Shown here: one piece after another, positions 8,352 to 15,827 of the stretch | Layout of the letters: each line of letters begins with the position of its first letter | How positions within the stretch are numbered: position 1 is the first letter of the stretch | DNA from: Saccharopolyspora kobensis | GTDB taxonomy: Bacteria; Actinomycetota; Actinomycetes; Mycobacteriales; Pseudonocardiaceae | Direction of reading: 5' to 3' | Assembly: GCF_900108315.1 (NCBI RefSeq) | Contig: NZ_FNVB01000004.1 | Location: 434,001-498,000, forward strand | DNA: 64,000 bases | Translations under genes and position numbers: made by a program | The notes under the pieces: generated by a model | The model's database searches: none | Told to the model about the DNA's origin: nothing | What the model saw: only the letters and a program-made list of their open reading frames with translations

Positions 8352-9262
8352 TCGTCGGGAGAGCCCGGGTTGCCGGGCCACTCGACTTCCTGGATGTAGC
8401 GCCAGGCGTCCGGTTGCGAGCCGTCGGTGTCGGTGAAGCCGTACGTCTTGGCCAGGAATCCGCTGGACAGCGACTGCGTGTTCCAGCGGGCCACGTCCGG
8501 ATCGGTGGCCAGGGCGACGACCGCGCGGCCGATGTAGGCGGGCGATTCGGCGATCCCGAAGCCCTCCGGCGCGGTGGCGGATTCTCGCCAGTTCTCCTCG
8601 GTGACGCCGAAGTGGTCGAGCATCATCTCCGACCGCAGCCAGCCCGGGGTCAGCGAGACCGCGGTGCCGCCGAACTCGCGGAGCTCTTCGCCCTCCGCAC
8701 GCGCCAGCCGGTGCATGGACGTCTTCGCGATGTCGAAGAACGCGCCGCAATCGCTGCGGTAGTACTCCTCGTGGATCTCGGCGGTGCCGTCGGTGAGCTC
8801 CACGACCAGCCCGCCCGGACGGCGGCTCAGCAGGCCCAGGGCGAAGTGCGCGGTGATCATGTGCGCCTCGATGCCGACCCGCAACCGCTGGATCCCCTTG
8901 TGCAGGTCGTGCTTCCAGAGGATCGGGTTGTCCCAGTCCATCAGGTGCTCGCCGCCGAGGTCGTTGACCAGCACGTCCAGCCGGCCCTGCTCGTCCTCGA
9001 TCCGCCGGATCAGCTCGCGGACCTGGTCCGGGTCGGTGTGGTCGACCTGGACCGCGATGCCGGTGCCACCCGCCGCGGTCACCAGCTCGGCAGTGTCCTC
9101 AATGGTCTCCGGCCGGTCGTAGTCGGAGCGCTGCGCCCGGGTGCTGCGCCCGGTCCCGTACACCGTCGCGCCCGCCGCTCCGAGCTCCACGGCGATGCCG
9201 CGCCCCGCTCCGCGGGTGGCTCCGGCGACCAGCGCGACCTTGCCGTGCAGTTGTCCTGTCAT
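8342..9262 (-). CDS. SDR-family oxidoreductase with Tyr-to-Phe change at the catalytic position
   Basis: 306 residues from ATG 9262 (GAGG ribosome site); the frame is open further upstream but without support. The cofactor loop GATRGAGRG is at residues 14-22 and LVND, the family's NNAG-like strand, near 98-101. The catalytic YxxxK motif reads FDIAK at 176-180: Lys180 is kept, but the tyrosine is Phe176. As I remember close relatives, they have Tyr here. Without the phenol the classical proton relay is missing, so the enzyme may be inactive, act on another reaction, or serve as a binding protein. It converges on and overlaps the WYL regulator. Confidence 0.85.
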   Translation of the reverse strand: MTGQLHGKVALVAGATRGAGRGIAVELGAAGATVYGTGRSTRAQRSDYDRPETIEDTAELVTAAGGTGIAVQVDHTDPDQVRELIRRIEDEQGRLDVLVNDLGGEHLMDWDNPILWKHDLHKGIQRLRVGIEAHMITAHFALGLLSRRPGGLVVELTDGTAEIHEEYYRSDCGAFFDIAKTSMHRLARAEGEELREFGGTAVSLTPGWLRSEMMLDHFGVTEENWRESATAPEGFGIAESPAYIGRAVVALATDPDVARWNTQSLSSGFLAKTYGFTDTDGSQPDAWRYIQEVEWPGNPGSPDDYR

Positions 9263-9785
9263 GCCTCGGGTTCCTCCTGGCTCACCAATCGGTCGAGCTC
9301 CGACCGTGACACCGAATCCGGACACCTCCGGTCGGGATTCCCGCGGCGCGTCCGGGTGTTTCCGACGCGGCGTCGGGACCTCGGCATCGGAATTCGAGAT
9401 CAGCACTTCTGCCTGCCTCGACCGGGTGAGGCGGTGGCCAGGTACGGTGTCGGTGGTGATCGCGTCCGCGACGCGACCACCGCAAGGGGAGGAACGAACT
9501 GGGCTCGCTGCGACTCCGCCGGCGGACCCGCTGGGCAACGACGGAACCGGTCGATAGGAAAAGCGACGAGGTGCGCGGCGCAACACACCTGGTACGGATC
9601 CCGGCGTGGCTGCTGGACGCACCGACGTCGCCCCGCCTACGGTCCGGATCAGGCACGGGAACGGCCGCACGAGGCGAACCCGAGCCGTGGCGACCAGGGG
9701 GACCGGAATCGGCGGCGACCGGCCAGCGACCATCCCGGCGGTCGACGCAGAGAGCACTCCAGCCACGATCAGGAAGGCGGATCCG
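9263..9785 (+). promoter_or_regulatory. 523-bp ftsZ upstream region without a recognisable gene
   Basis: No FtsQ-like reading frame is present in any frame, although ftsQ normally sits here in actinobacteria. The region should hold the ftsZ promoters and that of the divergent SDR. One weak candidate is TCGACC (9418-9423) and TACGGT (9443-9448) with a 19-bp spacer. AGGAAGG at 9771-9777 is the ftsZ ribosome site. Confidence 0.4.
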
Positions 9786-11228
9786 ATGACGCCCCCGCAC
9801 AACTATCTCGCGGTGATCAAGGTCGTCGGCATCGGTGGCGGCGGCGTCAATGCCGTGAACCGCATGATCGAGGTCGGGCTCAAGGGCGTCGAGTTCATCG
9901 CGGTGAACACCGACGCGCAGGCCCTGCTGATGTCCGATGCCGACGTCAAGCTCGACATCGGCCGCGAACTCACCCGCGGTCTCGGAGCAGGCGCCGCACC
10001 GGAGGTCGGCCACAAGGCGGCCGAGGACCACAAGGAAGAGATCGAGGAGGTCCTCAAGGGCGCCGACATGGTGTTCGTGACCGCCGGCGAGGGCGGCGGC
10101 ACCGGCACCGGTGGTGCGCCCGTCGTCGCGTCGATCGCGCGCAAGCTCGGCGCGCTGACCATCGGCGTGGTCACCCGTCCGTTCACCTTCGAGGGCAAGC
10201 GGCGCGCGGCTCAGGCGGAGCAGGGCATCAAGGAGCTCCGCGACTGCTGCGACACGCTGATCGTCATCCCGAACGACCGGCTGCTGCAGCTCGGCGACAT
10301 CGGCGTGAGCCTGATGGACGCCTTCCGCTCCGCCGACGAGGTGCTGCTCTCCGGTGTCCAGGGCATCACCGACCTGATCACCACCCCGGGTCTGATCAAC
10401 CTCGACTTCGCCGACGTCAAGAGCGTCATGTCCGGTGCGGGCAGCGCGCTGATGGGCATCGGTTCGGCGAGCGGCGAGGGCAGAGCCGTGCAGGCCGCGC
10501 AGAAGGCGATCAACTCGCCGCTGCTGGAGGCGTCCATGGAGGGTGCGCACGGCGTTCTGCTGGCCATAGCCGGTGGTTCCGACCTCGGGCTGTTCGAGAT
10601 CAACGAATCGGCGTCGCTGGTGCAGGAGTCCGCGCACCCCGAGGCCAACATCATCTTCGGTACGGTCATCGACGACTCGCTCGGCGACGAGGTCCGGGTG
10701 ACGGTGATCGCCGCCGGGTTCGACTCCGGCACCCCGACGCACAAGAAGCTCGAACCGACCAAGGTCGGCGGCCGCACCGAGGACGCCGAGCCGGCGCCGA
10801 GCACCGAGAAGCCGGCCCAGCCGCAGGTCGTCGAATCCCGGGCGGAGCCGGTGCAGTCCACCCCGGTGGCCACGCCGCCGCCTGCCCCGGCTCCGACGCC
10901 GCAGGCGGAGCAGCCGGTCGCCGCCCCGGAGCAGACGCAGCAGGCCGCGCAGCCGACCCAGGCCCCGCAGCCGGCGACCCCGCCGCAGCCGGAACCGGAG
11001 CAGCCGGCGCGGCAGCGGCCGGACATCGGCCAGCGGTCCGGGCTGTTCGGCAGCGACGGTTCCGCGACCGGCCAGCAGAGCATCTCGGTGCCCACCACGC
11101 GGGGCACGGGCTACCCGACGCACGGCGGCTCCACGACCCGCCCCGGCAGCGGCCTGACCAACCGCGCGGTGCCGGTCAACGACGACACCGACGACGACGT
11201 CGACATACCGCCGTTCATGCGCCGCTGA
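9786..11228 (+). CDS. ftsZ: Cell division protein FtsZ
   Basis: Tubulin-like GTPase that polymerises into the cytokinetic ring; 480 residues. ATG 9786 follows AGGAAGG. The nucleotide loop [11 protein letters not shown] (residues 14-24) and tubulin signature GGGTGTG (103-109) are intact. After the GTPase core (to about residue 317) comes a roughly 150-residue Pro/Gln/Ala-rich linker, longer than in many bacteria. The end is the conserved peptide [10 protein letters not shown], the docking site for SepF/FtsW-type partners. pgeF, yggS and sepF follow in the usual order, but a family A repeat and a strong hairpin separate ftsZ from pgeF. Confidence 0.97.
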   Translation: MTPPHNYLAVIKVVGIGGGGVNAVNRMIEVGLKGVEFIAVNTDAQALLMSDADVKLDIGRELTRGLGAGAAPEVGHKAAEDHKEEIEEVLKGADMVFVTAGEGGGTGTGGAPVVASIARKLGALTIGVVTRPFTFEGKRRAAQAEQGIKELRDCCDTLIVIPNDRLLQLGDIGVSLMDAFRSADEVLLSGVQGITDLITTPGLINLDFADVKSVMSGAGSALMGIGSASGEGRAVQAAQKAINSPLLEASMEGAHGVLLAIAGGSDLGLFEINESASLVQESAHPEANIIFGTVIDDSLGDEVRVTVIAAGFDSGTPTHKKLEPTKVGGRTEDAEPAPSTEKPAQPQVVESRAEPVQSTPVATPPPAPAPTPQAEQPVAAPEQTQQAAQPTQAPQPATPPQPEPEQPARQRPDIGQRSGLFGSDGSATGQQSISVPTTRGTGYPTHGGSTTRPGSGLTNRAVPVNDDTDDDVDIPPFMRR

Positions 11229-11236
11229 AGCAAACG

Positions 11237-11440
11237 AGCTGTTCCAGGCTCGTTTTGCGTGGCGGTGCGGGCGGCGGAACCTCAGCGCCGGGCTGGCTGC
11301 GGGATCCCGTTCTCCTGTACGTCCGATGCACGGCGAACGGGCTGTCCTCGCCAGGCGGCCGCTGCGAACCCGCGGCGGTGCAAGCGTGGGCTGTACGCCT
11401 CCGGCGTTTCAAGACAAGACCACAACCGAAAACAGGCGTG
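11237..11440 (+). repeat. Family A hairpin element, copy 2
   Basis: Begins 9 nt after the ftsZ stop. It contains CCAGGCTCGTTTTGCGTGG, GCGGAACCTCAGCG, the GGGATCCC and GTCCTCGCCAGG segments, and ends in a short hairpin (TACGCC-TCC-GGCGT) followed by an A-rich run. It closely resembles copies 4 and 5. Confidence 0.8.
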
Positions 11441-11504
11441 CGGCCCGGCCCGCTGGAACCGGGGCCGGACGGACGCACCGCCCGGGGCAGCGGTGCATGG
11501 GCGA

Positions 11505-11544
11505 GAATCGACACCGGGAGCGGCACCGCTCCCGGTGTCGATTC
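11505..11544 (+). terminator. Perfect 19-bp stem hairpin between ftsZ and pgeF
   Basis: GAATCGACACCGGGAGCGG is followed after 2 nt by its exact reverse complement. Just upstream is a second hairpin, GCACCGC/GCGGTGC (11475-11496). There is no U-tract. It lies 22 nt before the pgeF start, so it could terminate ftsZ transcripts or act as a 5' structure on pgeF. Confidence 0.6.
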
Positions 11545-11566
11545 ATGTACGGGGAGGCTGACAGCA

Positions 11567-12286
11567 GTGCGGATCCGGCGCGTGATCACCACGCGGGAGG
11601 GCGGGAGTTCCCGGCCGCCGTTCGACTCGTTCAACCTCGGGGGCCGCGTCGGCGACGACCCGGCGGCGCTGGCCGCGAACCAGCGCAAGCTGGCCGACGG
11701 CATCGGCCTGCCCGAGGACCGCCTGGTGTGGATGGAGCAGATCCACGGCCGCACCGCGACGATCGTCGACGGCCCGCGGCCCGAGCCGGTGGAGGCCGCC
11801 GATGCGCTGGTGACCGCCGAGCCGAACCTGGCGCTGGCCGTGCTCACCGCGGACTGCGTGCCGGTGCTGCTCGGAGACCCGGAGAGCGGCGTCGTCTCCG
11901 CGGTGCACGCCGGACGGGTCGGAGCGCGGGTGGGAGTCCTCGTGGCGGCGCTCAAGGCGATGCAGCAGGCCGGTGCCCGCCTCGACCGCGTGGAGGCGCT
12001 GCTGGGCCCGGCCGCGTGCGGTGAGTGCTACGAGGTGCCCGCCGACATGCAGGCCGATGTGGAGCAGCACCTGCCCGGCAGCGCGTGCAAGACCCGCAAG
12101 GGCACGCCGGGGCTGGACCTGCGCGCCGGGCTCTGGGAGCAGCTGGCCGCCGTGGGCATCGCCAAGATCGGGGTGGACCCGCGCTGCACGATGGAAACGC
12201 CGGAGCTGTACAGCCACCGCCGGGACAACGGGCGCACCGGTCGGTTCGCCGCGGTGATCTGGGCCGAGCCGGAGGACGCCGAGTGA
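11567..12286 (+). CDS. pgeF: Peptidoglycan editing factor / polyphenol oxidase (laccase-domain) PgeF
   Basis: 239 residues, YfiH/PgeF (Cu-oxidase_4) family. In other bacteria it removes mis-incorporated L-Ser muropeptide precursors or acts as a purine/multicopper oxidase. Metal-site segments are present: WMEQIHG, LTADCVPVLL and VHAGRVGARVG. GTG 11567 is preceded by GGGGAGG; a much longer open frame through the ftsZ-pgeF gap is not coding. Its stop overlaps the yggS GTG by 4 nt (GTGA), so the two are coupled. Confidence 0.92.
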   Translation: MRIRRVITTREGGSSRPPFDSFNLGGRVGDDPAALAANQRKLADGIGLPEDRLVWMEQIHGRTATIVDGPRPEPVEAADALVTAEPNLALAVLTADCVPVLLGDPESGVVSAVHAGRVGARVGVLVAALKAMQQAGARLDRVEALLGPAACGECYEVPADMQADVEQHLPGSACKTRKGTPGLDLRAGLWEQLAAVGIAKIGVDPRCTMETPELYSHRRDNGRTGRFAAVIWAEPEDAE

Positions 12287-13017
12287 ACGAGGAACTGCGC
12301 CGGGCGGAGCTGGCGGAGTCGTTGAGCGAGGTGCGCGCGCGGGTCGACCGGGCGTGCCGCGCCGCGGGGCGCGAGCCCGGCGAGGTCGAGCTGCTGGCGG
12401 TGACGAAGACCTTCCCGGCATCGGACGTGGCGCTGCTGGCCGATCTGGGGCTGACCGAGTTCGCGGAGAACCGCGAGCAGGAGGCGCGCGGCAAGGTCGC
12501 CGAGTTCGCCGGGCTCCGCCCGGAGGCGCCGGCCCGCTGGCACATGGTCGGGCAGTTGCAGCGGAACAAGGCGCGATCGGTGGTCCGCTGGGCGGACGTG
12601 GTCGAGTCGGTGGACAGCGAGCGGCTCGTCGAGGCGCTGCGCAAGGCCACCGCGAACGCCCTCGACGCGGGTGACCGAACACACCCTCTGGAGGTGTTGT
12701 TGCAGGTCAGCCTGGACGAGTCGGAGGGGCGTGGGGGCTGTCGGCCCGACGAGGTCCCGGCGCTGGCGGATATGATCACACTGACGAGTGATCTTCGATT
12801 GCGCGGTGTGATGGCGGTCGCCCCCCTGGGTGGCGACCCGGCTGTGGCCTTTGACACACTTTCCAAGATCTCCGAGCGGTTACGGGGAGATCACCCCGAA
12901 GCTGTCGAGGTGTCGGCGGGGATGTCCGGCGACCTGGAGAGTGCCGTTGCCCACGGCTCGACCCGGGTGCGTGTCGGAACCGCGTTGCTCGGTGGGCGGC
13001 GGTTAACCTCGCCGTAG
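12283..13017 (+). CDS. yggS: YggS/PROSC-family pyridoxal-phosphate homeostasis protein
   Basis: 244 residues, alanine-racemase-fold PLP-binding protein without known catalysis. The PLP lysine lies in LLAVTKTFP, and EFAENREQEARGK and WHMVGQLQRNK are the family signatures. GTG 12283 overlaps the pgeF stop. The fourth sense codon from the end (13003-13005) is TTA, a codon that is very rare in high-GC actinomycetes and is read by the bldA-type tRNA. That could make the last few residues sensitive to developmental stage, though they lie outside the conserved fold. Confidence 0.93.
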   Translation: MNEELRRAELAESLSEVRARVDRACRAAGREPGEVELLAVTKTFPASDVALLADLGLTEFAENREQEARGKVAEFAGLRPEAPARWHMVGQLQRNKARSVVRWADVVESVDSERLVEALRKATANALDAGDRTHPLEVLLQVSLDESEGRGGCRPDEVPALADMITLTSDLRLRGVMAVAPLGGDPAVAFDTLSKISERLRGDHPEAVEVSAGMSGDLESAVAHGSTRVRVGTALLGGRRLTSP

Positions 13018-13091
13018 CCGCAGGACAGAGGGGGTCGAGGGTCGGCCTCCTCGTGCTCGGTGGTAGGAGTCGCAAGAGGAAGGGCATGCCG

Positions 13092-13724
13092 ATGAGCGCT
13101 TTGCACAAGTTGAAGGCCTACTTCGGCATGGTTCCGGCCGACGAGGTCGACGACTACGACGACGAGGTCGGTTACCGCGAGCGGTACGCCGACTCCGACC
13201 GCGACACCTACGACGGCCCCGCCGATCGGGGCACCCGGCGCCGGGTCGGCACCCGCGGGGGCTACCAGGCGGAAGCCGACGCCGAGCCGGACTTCGTCGA
13301 GGACTACCGGGAACCACCGGCGTCGCGCCCGCGACGGCAGTGGGCCGCGGAGCCCCCGGCGCGCAGCAGCGCGCTGCCCACCGACCAGCCGCGCGAGAAC
13401 GTCTCGCGGCTGCGGGCGGTCACCGACACGGGCACCCAGTTCAACTTGAGCAAGATCACAACCCTGCACCCGCGCAGCTACAGCGAGGCGCGCACGATCG
13501 GCGAGCAGTACCGGGACGGCACGCCGGTGATCATGAACCTGACGGAGATGGAGGAGGCCGACGCGAAGCGCCTGGTCGACTTCGCCGCCGGGTTGGCGTT
13601 CGCGCTGCGGGGCTCGATCGAGAAGGTGACCAACCGCGTGTTCTTGCTCTCACCGCCCAACGTGGACGTCGCGGCGGAGGACAAGCGGCGGCTCGCCGAG
13701 GGTGCCTTTTTCAACTACGGGTGA
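13092..13724 (+). CDS. sepF: Cell division protein SepF
   Basis: 210 residues. Membrane-binding FtsZ anchor of Gram-positives. The N-terminal amphipathic helix is MSALHKLKAYFGM. It is followed by an acidic disordered linker (DDYDDE...) and a C-terminal SepF dimer domain (residues about 110-205) beginning TLHPRSYSEARTIGEQYRDG. ATG 13092 is 7 nt from AGGAAGGG, whereas ATG 13086 is too close. It follows yggS by 74 nt and precedes yggT. Its partner is the FtsZ C-terminal peptide encoded 2 kb upstream. Confidence 0.95.
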   Translation: MSALHKLKAYFGMVPADEVDDYDDEVGYRERYADSDRDTYDGPADRGTRRRVGTRGGYQAEADAEPDFVEDYREPPASRPRRQWAAEPPARSSALPTDQPRENVSRLRAVTDTGTQFNLSKITTLHPRSYSEARTIGEQYRDGTPVIMNLTEMEEADAKRLVDFAAGLAFALRGSIEKVTNRVFLLSPPNVDVAAEDKRRLAEGAFFNYG

Positions 13725-13743
13725 GTGGTGGCACAGTTGAGGC

Positions 13744-14028
13744 GTGAACCCGGTGCAGATCGTCCTGTTTTACGTTCTGTTCTTCTTCTGGCTCCTGCTC
13801 ACGGCCCGTATCGTGATCGAACTCGTTCGAGTGTTCGCTCGCGATTGGCGGCCCGTCGGGGGGGTTGCAATCGCGTTGGAGAGCATCTACACAGTGACCG
13901 ACCCACCCGTAAAGTTGGTGCGTCGGGTGATTCCGACGGTCCGGATCGGCGGCGTCGGACTGGACCTATCGATTATGGTGCTGCTGCTGGTCGTGTTCAT
14001 ACTGATGCGACTGGTGCAGCCCGGGTGA
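13744..14028 (+). CDS. yggT: YggT-family membrane protein
   Basis: 94 residues with two membrane segments (IVLFYVLFFFWLLLTARIVI and LSIMVLLLVVFILMRLV) joined by a loop containing TDPPVKLVRR, the family signature. GTG 13744 has only a weak TTGAGG ribosome site and lies 19 nt after sepF. The family is found in division clusters and is implicated in membrane or division functions; its exact role is unknown. Its base composition is visibly less GC-rich than its neighbours because of the Phe/Ile/Leu-rich sequence. Confidence 0.92.
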   Translation: MNPVQIVLFYVLFFFWLLLTARIVIELVRVFARDWRPVGGVAIALESIYTVTDPPVKLVRRVIPTVRIGGVGLDLSIMVLLLVVFILMRLVQPG

Positions 14029-14075
14029 CGGGGAACCCGGGCTACCCGCAGCCGAGGAGTGCGTGAGGTGATCTT

Positions 14076-14900
14076 GTGGGCCTGACCCCCGCCGACGTGC
14101 ATAACGTCGCGTTCAGCAAACCTCCGATCGGTAAGCGGGGCTACAACGAGGACGAGGTGGACGCATTCCTCGACCTGGTTGAAGCCGAGCTTGCCCGGCT
14201 GGTGGAGGAGAACAACGACCTGCGCGGCCAGGTCGAGCAGCTGGAGTCCCAGCTGCAGACCGCGCAGGTGGACTTGGAGGACGCCCGCAGCCAGGCGGCG
14301 TCCGCTTCCTCGACCCCGGTCCCGACGGAGGAACCGCGCCGGCTCACCCCGGTCCCGGCGCCGACCGCTGCCGAGCAGACTTCGCCCGGTGGTGACCACC
14401 ACGTGCAGGCCGCCAAGGTGCTGGGCCTCGCGCAGGAGATGGCCGACCGGCTGACCGGTGAGGCCAAGGCCGAGGCCGACGGCATGCTGGCCGAAGCGCG
14501 GACGAAGTCCGAGCAGCTGCTCTCGGAAGCGCGCTCGAAGTCCGACAGCATGGTCAACGAGTCCCGGACCCGTGCCGAGACGATGCTCAACGACGCCCGC
14601 ACGCGGGCCGAGACGTTGGAGCGGCAGGCCCGTGAGAAGGCCGCCAACCTGGAGCGCGACGCTCAGCGCAAGCACGCCGAGGTGATGGGCAACATCACGT
14701 CGGAGAAGAACGCCCTCGAGAAGAAGATCGAGACCCTGCGCACGTTCGAGCGCGAGTACCGCACTCGACTGCAGACCTACCTGGAGTCGCAGCTGCGCGA
14801 ACTGCAGGACCGGGGATCGGCGGCGCCTGCCGAGAGCAGCAGCCGTTCCGGTCAGCAGGCCAGCTACAGCTTCGGGGCACGTGCGGCCGAAGCAGGCTGA
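14076..14900 (+). CDS. divIVA: Polar growth and septum-site protein DivIVA/Wag31
   Basis: 274 residues. The N-terminal lipid-binding domain [19 protein letters not shown] is nearly the textbook Wag31 sequence. It is followed by a coiled coil (residues about 30-70), a Pro/Ser/Thr-rich linker, and a long second coiled coil (about 110-250) of repeated EAR/ADARTRAE heptads. GTG 14076 has GAGGTGAT upstream. In actinobacteria this protein marks growing poles and recruits wall synthesis. The 5' neighbours yggT and sepF are as in mycobacteria. It is probably phosphorylated in the linker, as Wag31 is, but no site can be assigned. Confidence 0.95.
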   Translation: MGLTPADVHNVAFSKPPIGKRGYNEDEVDAFLDLVEAELARLVEENNDLRGQVEQLESQLQTAQVDLEDARSQAASASSTPVPTEEPRRLTPVPAPTAAEQTSPGGDHHVQAAKVLGLAQEMADRLTGEAKAEADGMLAEARTKSEQLLSEARSKSDSMVNESRTRAETMLNDARTRAETLERQAREKAANLERDAQRKHAEVMGNITSEKNALEKKIETLRTFEREYRTRLQTYLESQLRELQDRGSAAPAESSSRSGQQASYSFGARAAEAG

Positions 14901-14982
14901 CGAGACTGTCCGCATCGGCGGCGACGGGCGGCGCGCCCGTCGCCGCTGGTGTGCTTCCGGGGCGCGAGAGGTGTGAGATCGC

Positions 14983-15408
14983 GTGCTGTTGATCGTGCTG
15001 GGACTGGTCCTGCTGGCGGCGGGCGTGCTGATCGGCGCCGTCGTCGGCGGGGACGCCGAGCTGGCGTGGTTGTCGGTGTTCGCCAGCGCGGTCGCGGTCG
15101 GGCTGCTGGTGGTGGACCGGGTGCGGCGCCGCCGGGAGGCGGCGAAGCGGGAGAGCGCGGAGCCGCCGTTCGCCGACGTCGGCGAGGAACCGGCGGAGGA
15201 GCGGAGCAACGCGGCGGAGGTCGCGAGGCCGGACGCGCAGGTGCTGGTGATCGACGAGCGCCCGCGCTACCACGTCCGCACCTGCGAGTGGATCGGCACG
15301 CGCAAGACCATCAAGCTCACCCTGGGCGAAGCCCGGGAACTGGGCTTCACGCCCTGCGGCCTGTGCGCCCCCAACGCCACCATCGCGGCGGAAGTCCGCC
15401 GCTCCTGA
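14983..15408 (+). CDS. Small membrane protein with Cys/His cluster (Rv2144c-position homologue)
   Basis: 141 residues. Two hydrophobic segments open the protein (LLIVLGLVLLAAGVLIGAV and a second to about residue 45). An acidic linker and a small C-terminal domain follow, with H-x3-C (YHVRTC) and PCGLC. The four ligands look like a zinc site of the Ada-like, YHxxxC...PCGxC type. GTG 14983 has GAGAGG upstream. The position directly after divIVA matches the small membrane gene next to wag31 in mycobacteria. Function unknown. Confidence 0.75.
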   Translation: MLLIVLGLVLLAAGVLIGAVVGGDAELAWLSVFASAVAVGLLVVDRVRRRREAAKRESAEPPFADVGEEPAEERSNAAEVARPDAQVLVIDERPRYHVRTCEWIGTRKTIKLTLGEARELGFTPCGLCAPNATIAAEVRRS

Positions 15409-15416
15409 ACTGCGGT

Positions 15417-15545
15417 GTTCCAGGCTCGTTCGGCGAGGCGGTGCGGGTGGCGGAACCTCGGAGGCCGCGCATGCGACACCTTCCGGGTGCGCCGCGTTGG
15501 CGGTCGCGGTCGCGGCCCGACCGATCTTCGGGGTCGGACCGGTGA
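15417..15545 (+). repeat. Family A element, copy 3 (core hairpin deleted)
   Basis: The left end (TTCCAGGCTCGTT...GGCGGTGCGGGTGGCGGAACC) matches the other copies. It then jumps straight to the distal tail (GCGCATGCGAC...TTCC, then GCCCGACC), which otherwise occurs only in copy 4. The multi-stem core is absent. It lies between the preceding gene's stop and the ileS T-box leader. Confidence 0.65.
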
Positions 15546-15577
15546 AAACCGGTGGCGGGGGCCCGGTACGCTGGTGG

Positions 15578-15790
15578 GACCAAGGCGATGATCCGGCCAT
15601 CACCGGGGAGCTTCCGGAAGAACGGGTGCTGGGCACCTCAGTAGAACCGGACGGGTCCAGCCCGTCACAGCTGGCAACGAGTGGTCGTCGGCGTTCGCCG
15701 GCGGCAAGCGGGGTGGTACCGCGGATCTCGTGCGGAGCACGCGCACGAGGTGTCGTCCCCGCGTGGGCACCGAGGTCTCGGTGCTCGTGC
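15578..15790 (+). ncRNA. ileS T-box riboswitch (actinobacterial, translational type)
   Basis: Leader RNA that senses uncharged tRNA-Ile. A short stem I carries CCGGCCATCACCGGGGAGC, in which ATC (15599-15601) is the isoleucine specifier. It is followed by GGAAGAACGG and, distally, the T-box GGTGGTACCGCG (15711-15723), where TGGT can pair with the tRNA ACCA end. The following GAGGTGTCGTCCCC region and the ileS ribosome site (CGAGGAG, 15811-15817) fit the class in which tRNA binding frees a sequestered Shine-Dalgarno. A -10-like TACGCT at 15567-15572 would place the transcript start near 15579. Confidence 0.88.
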
Positions 15791-15827
15791 GGCGGCAACG
15801 ACACACACCGCGAGGAGCGCATCCGCG

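Noticed and set aside
9606-9785. Upstream in-frame extension of ftsZ
   Set aside because: FtsZ begins [12 protein letters not shown] and has a clear ribosome site before 9786; the extra residues have no FtsZ or FtsQ similarity.
11259-11561. Small protein in the ftsZ-pgeF gap
   Set aside because: The frame is made of the family A repeat and hairpins; similar peptides appear at the other copies.
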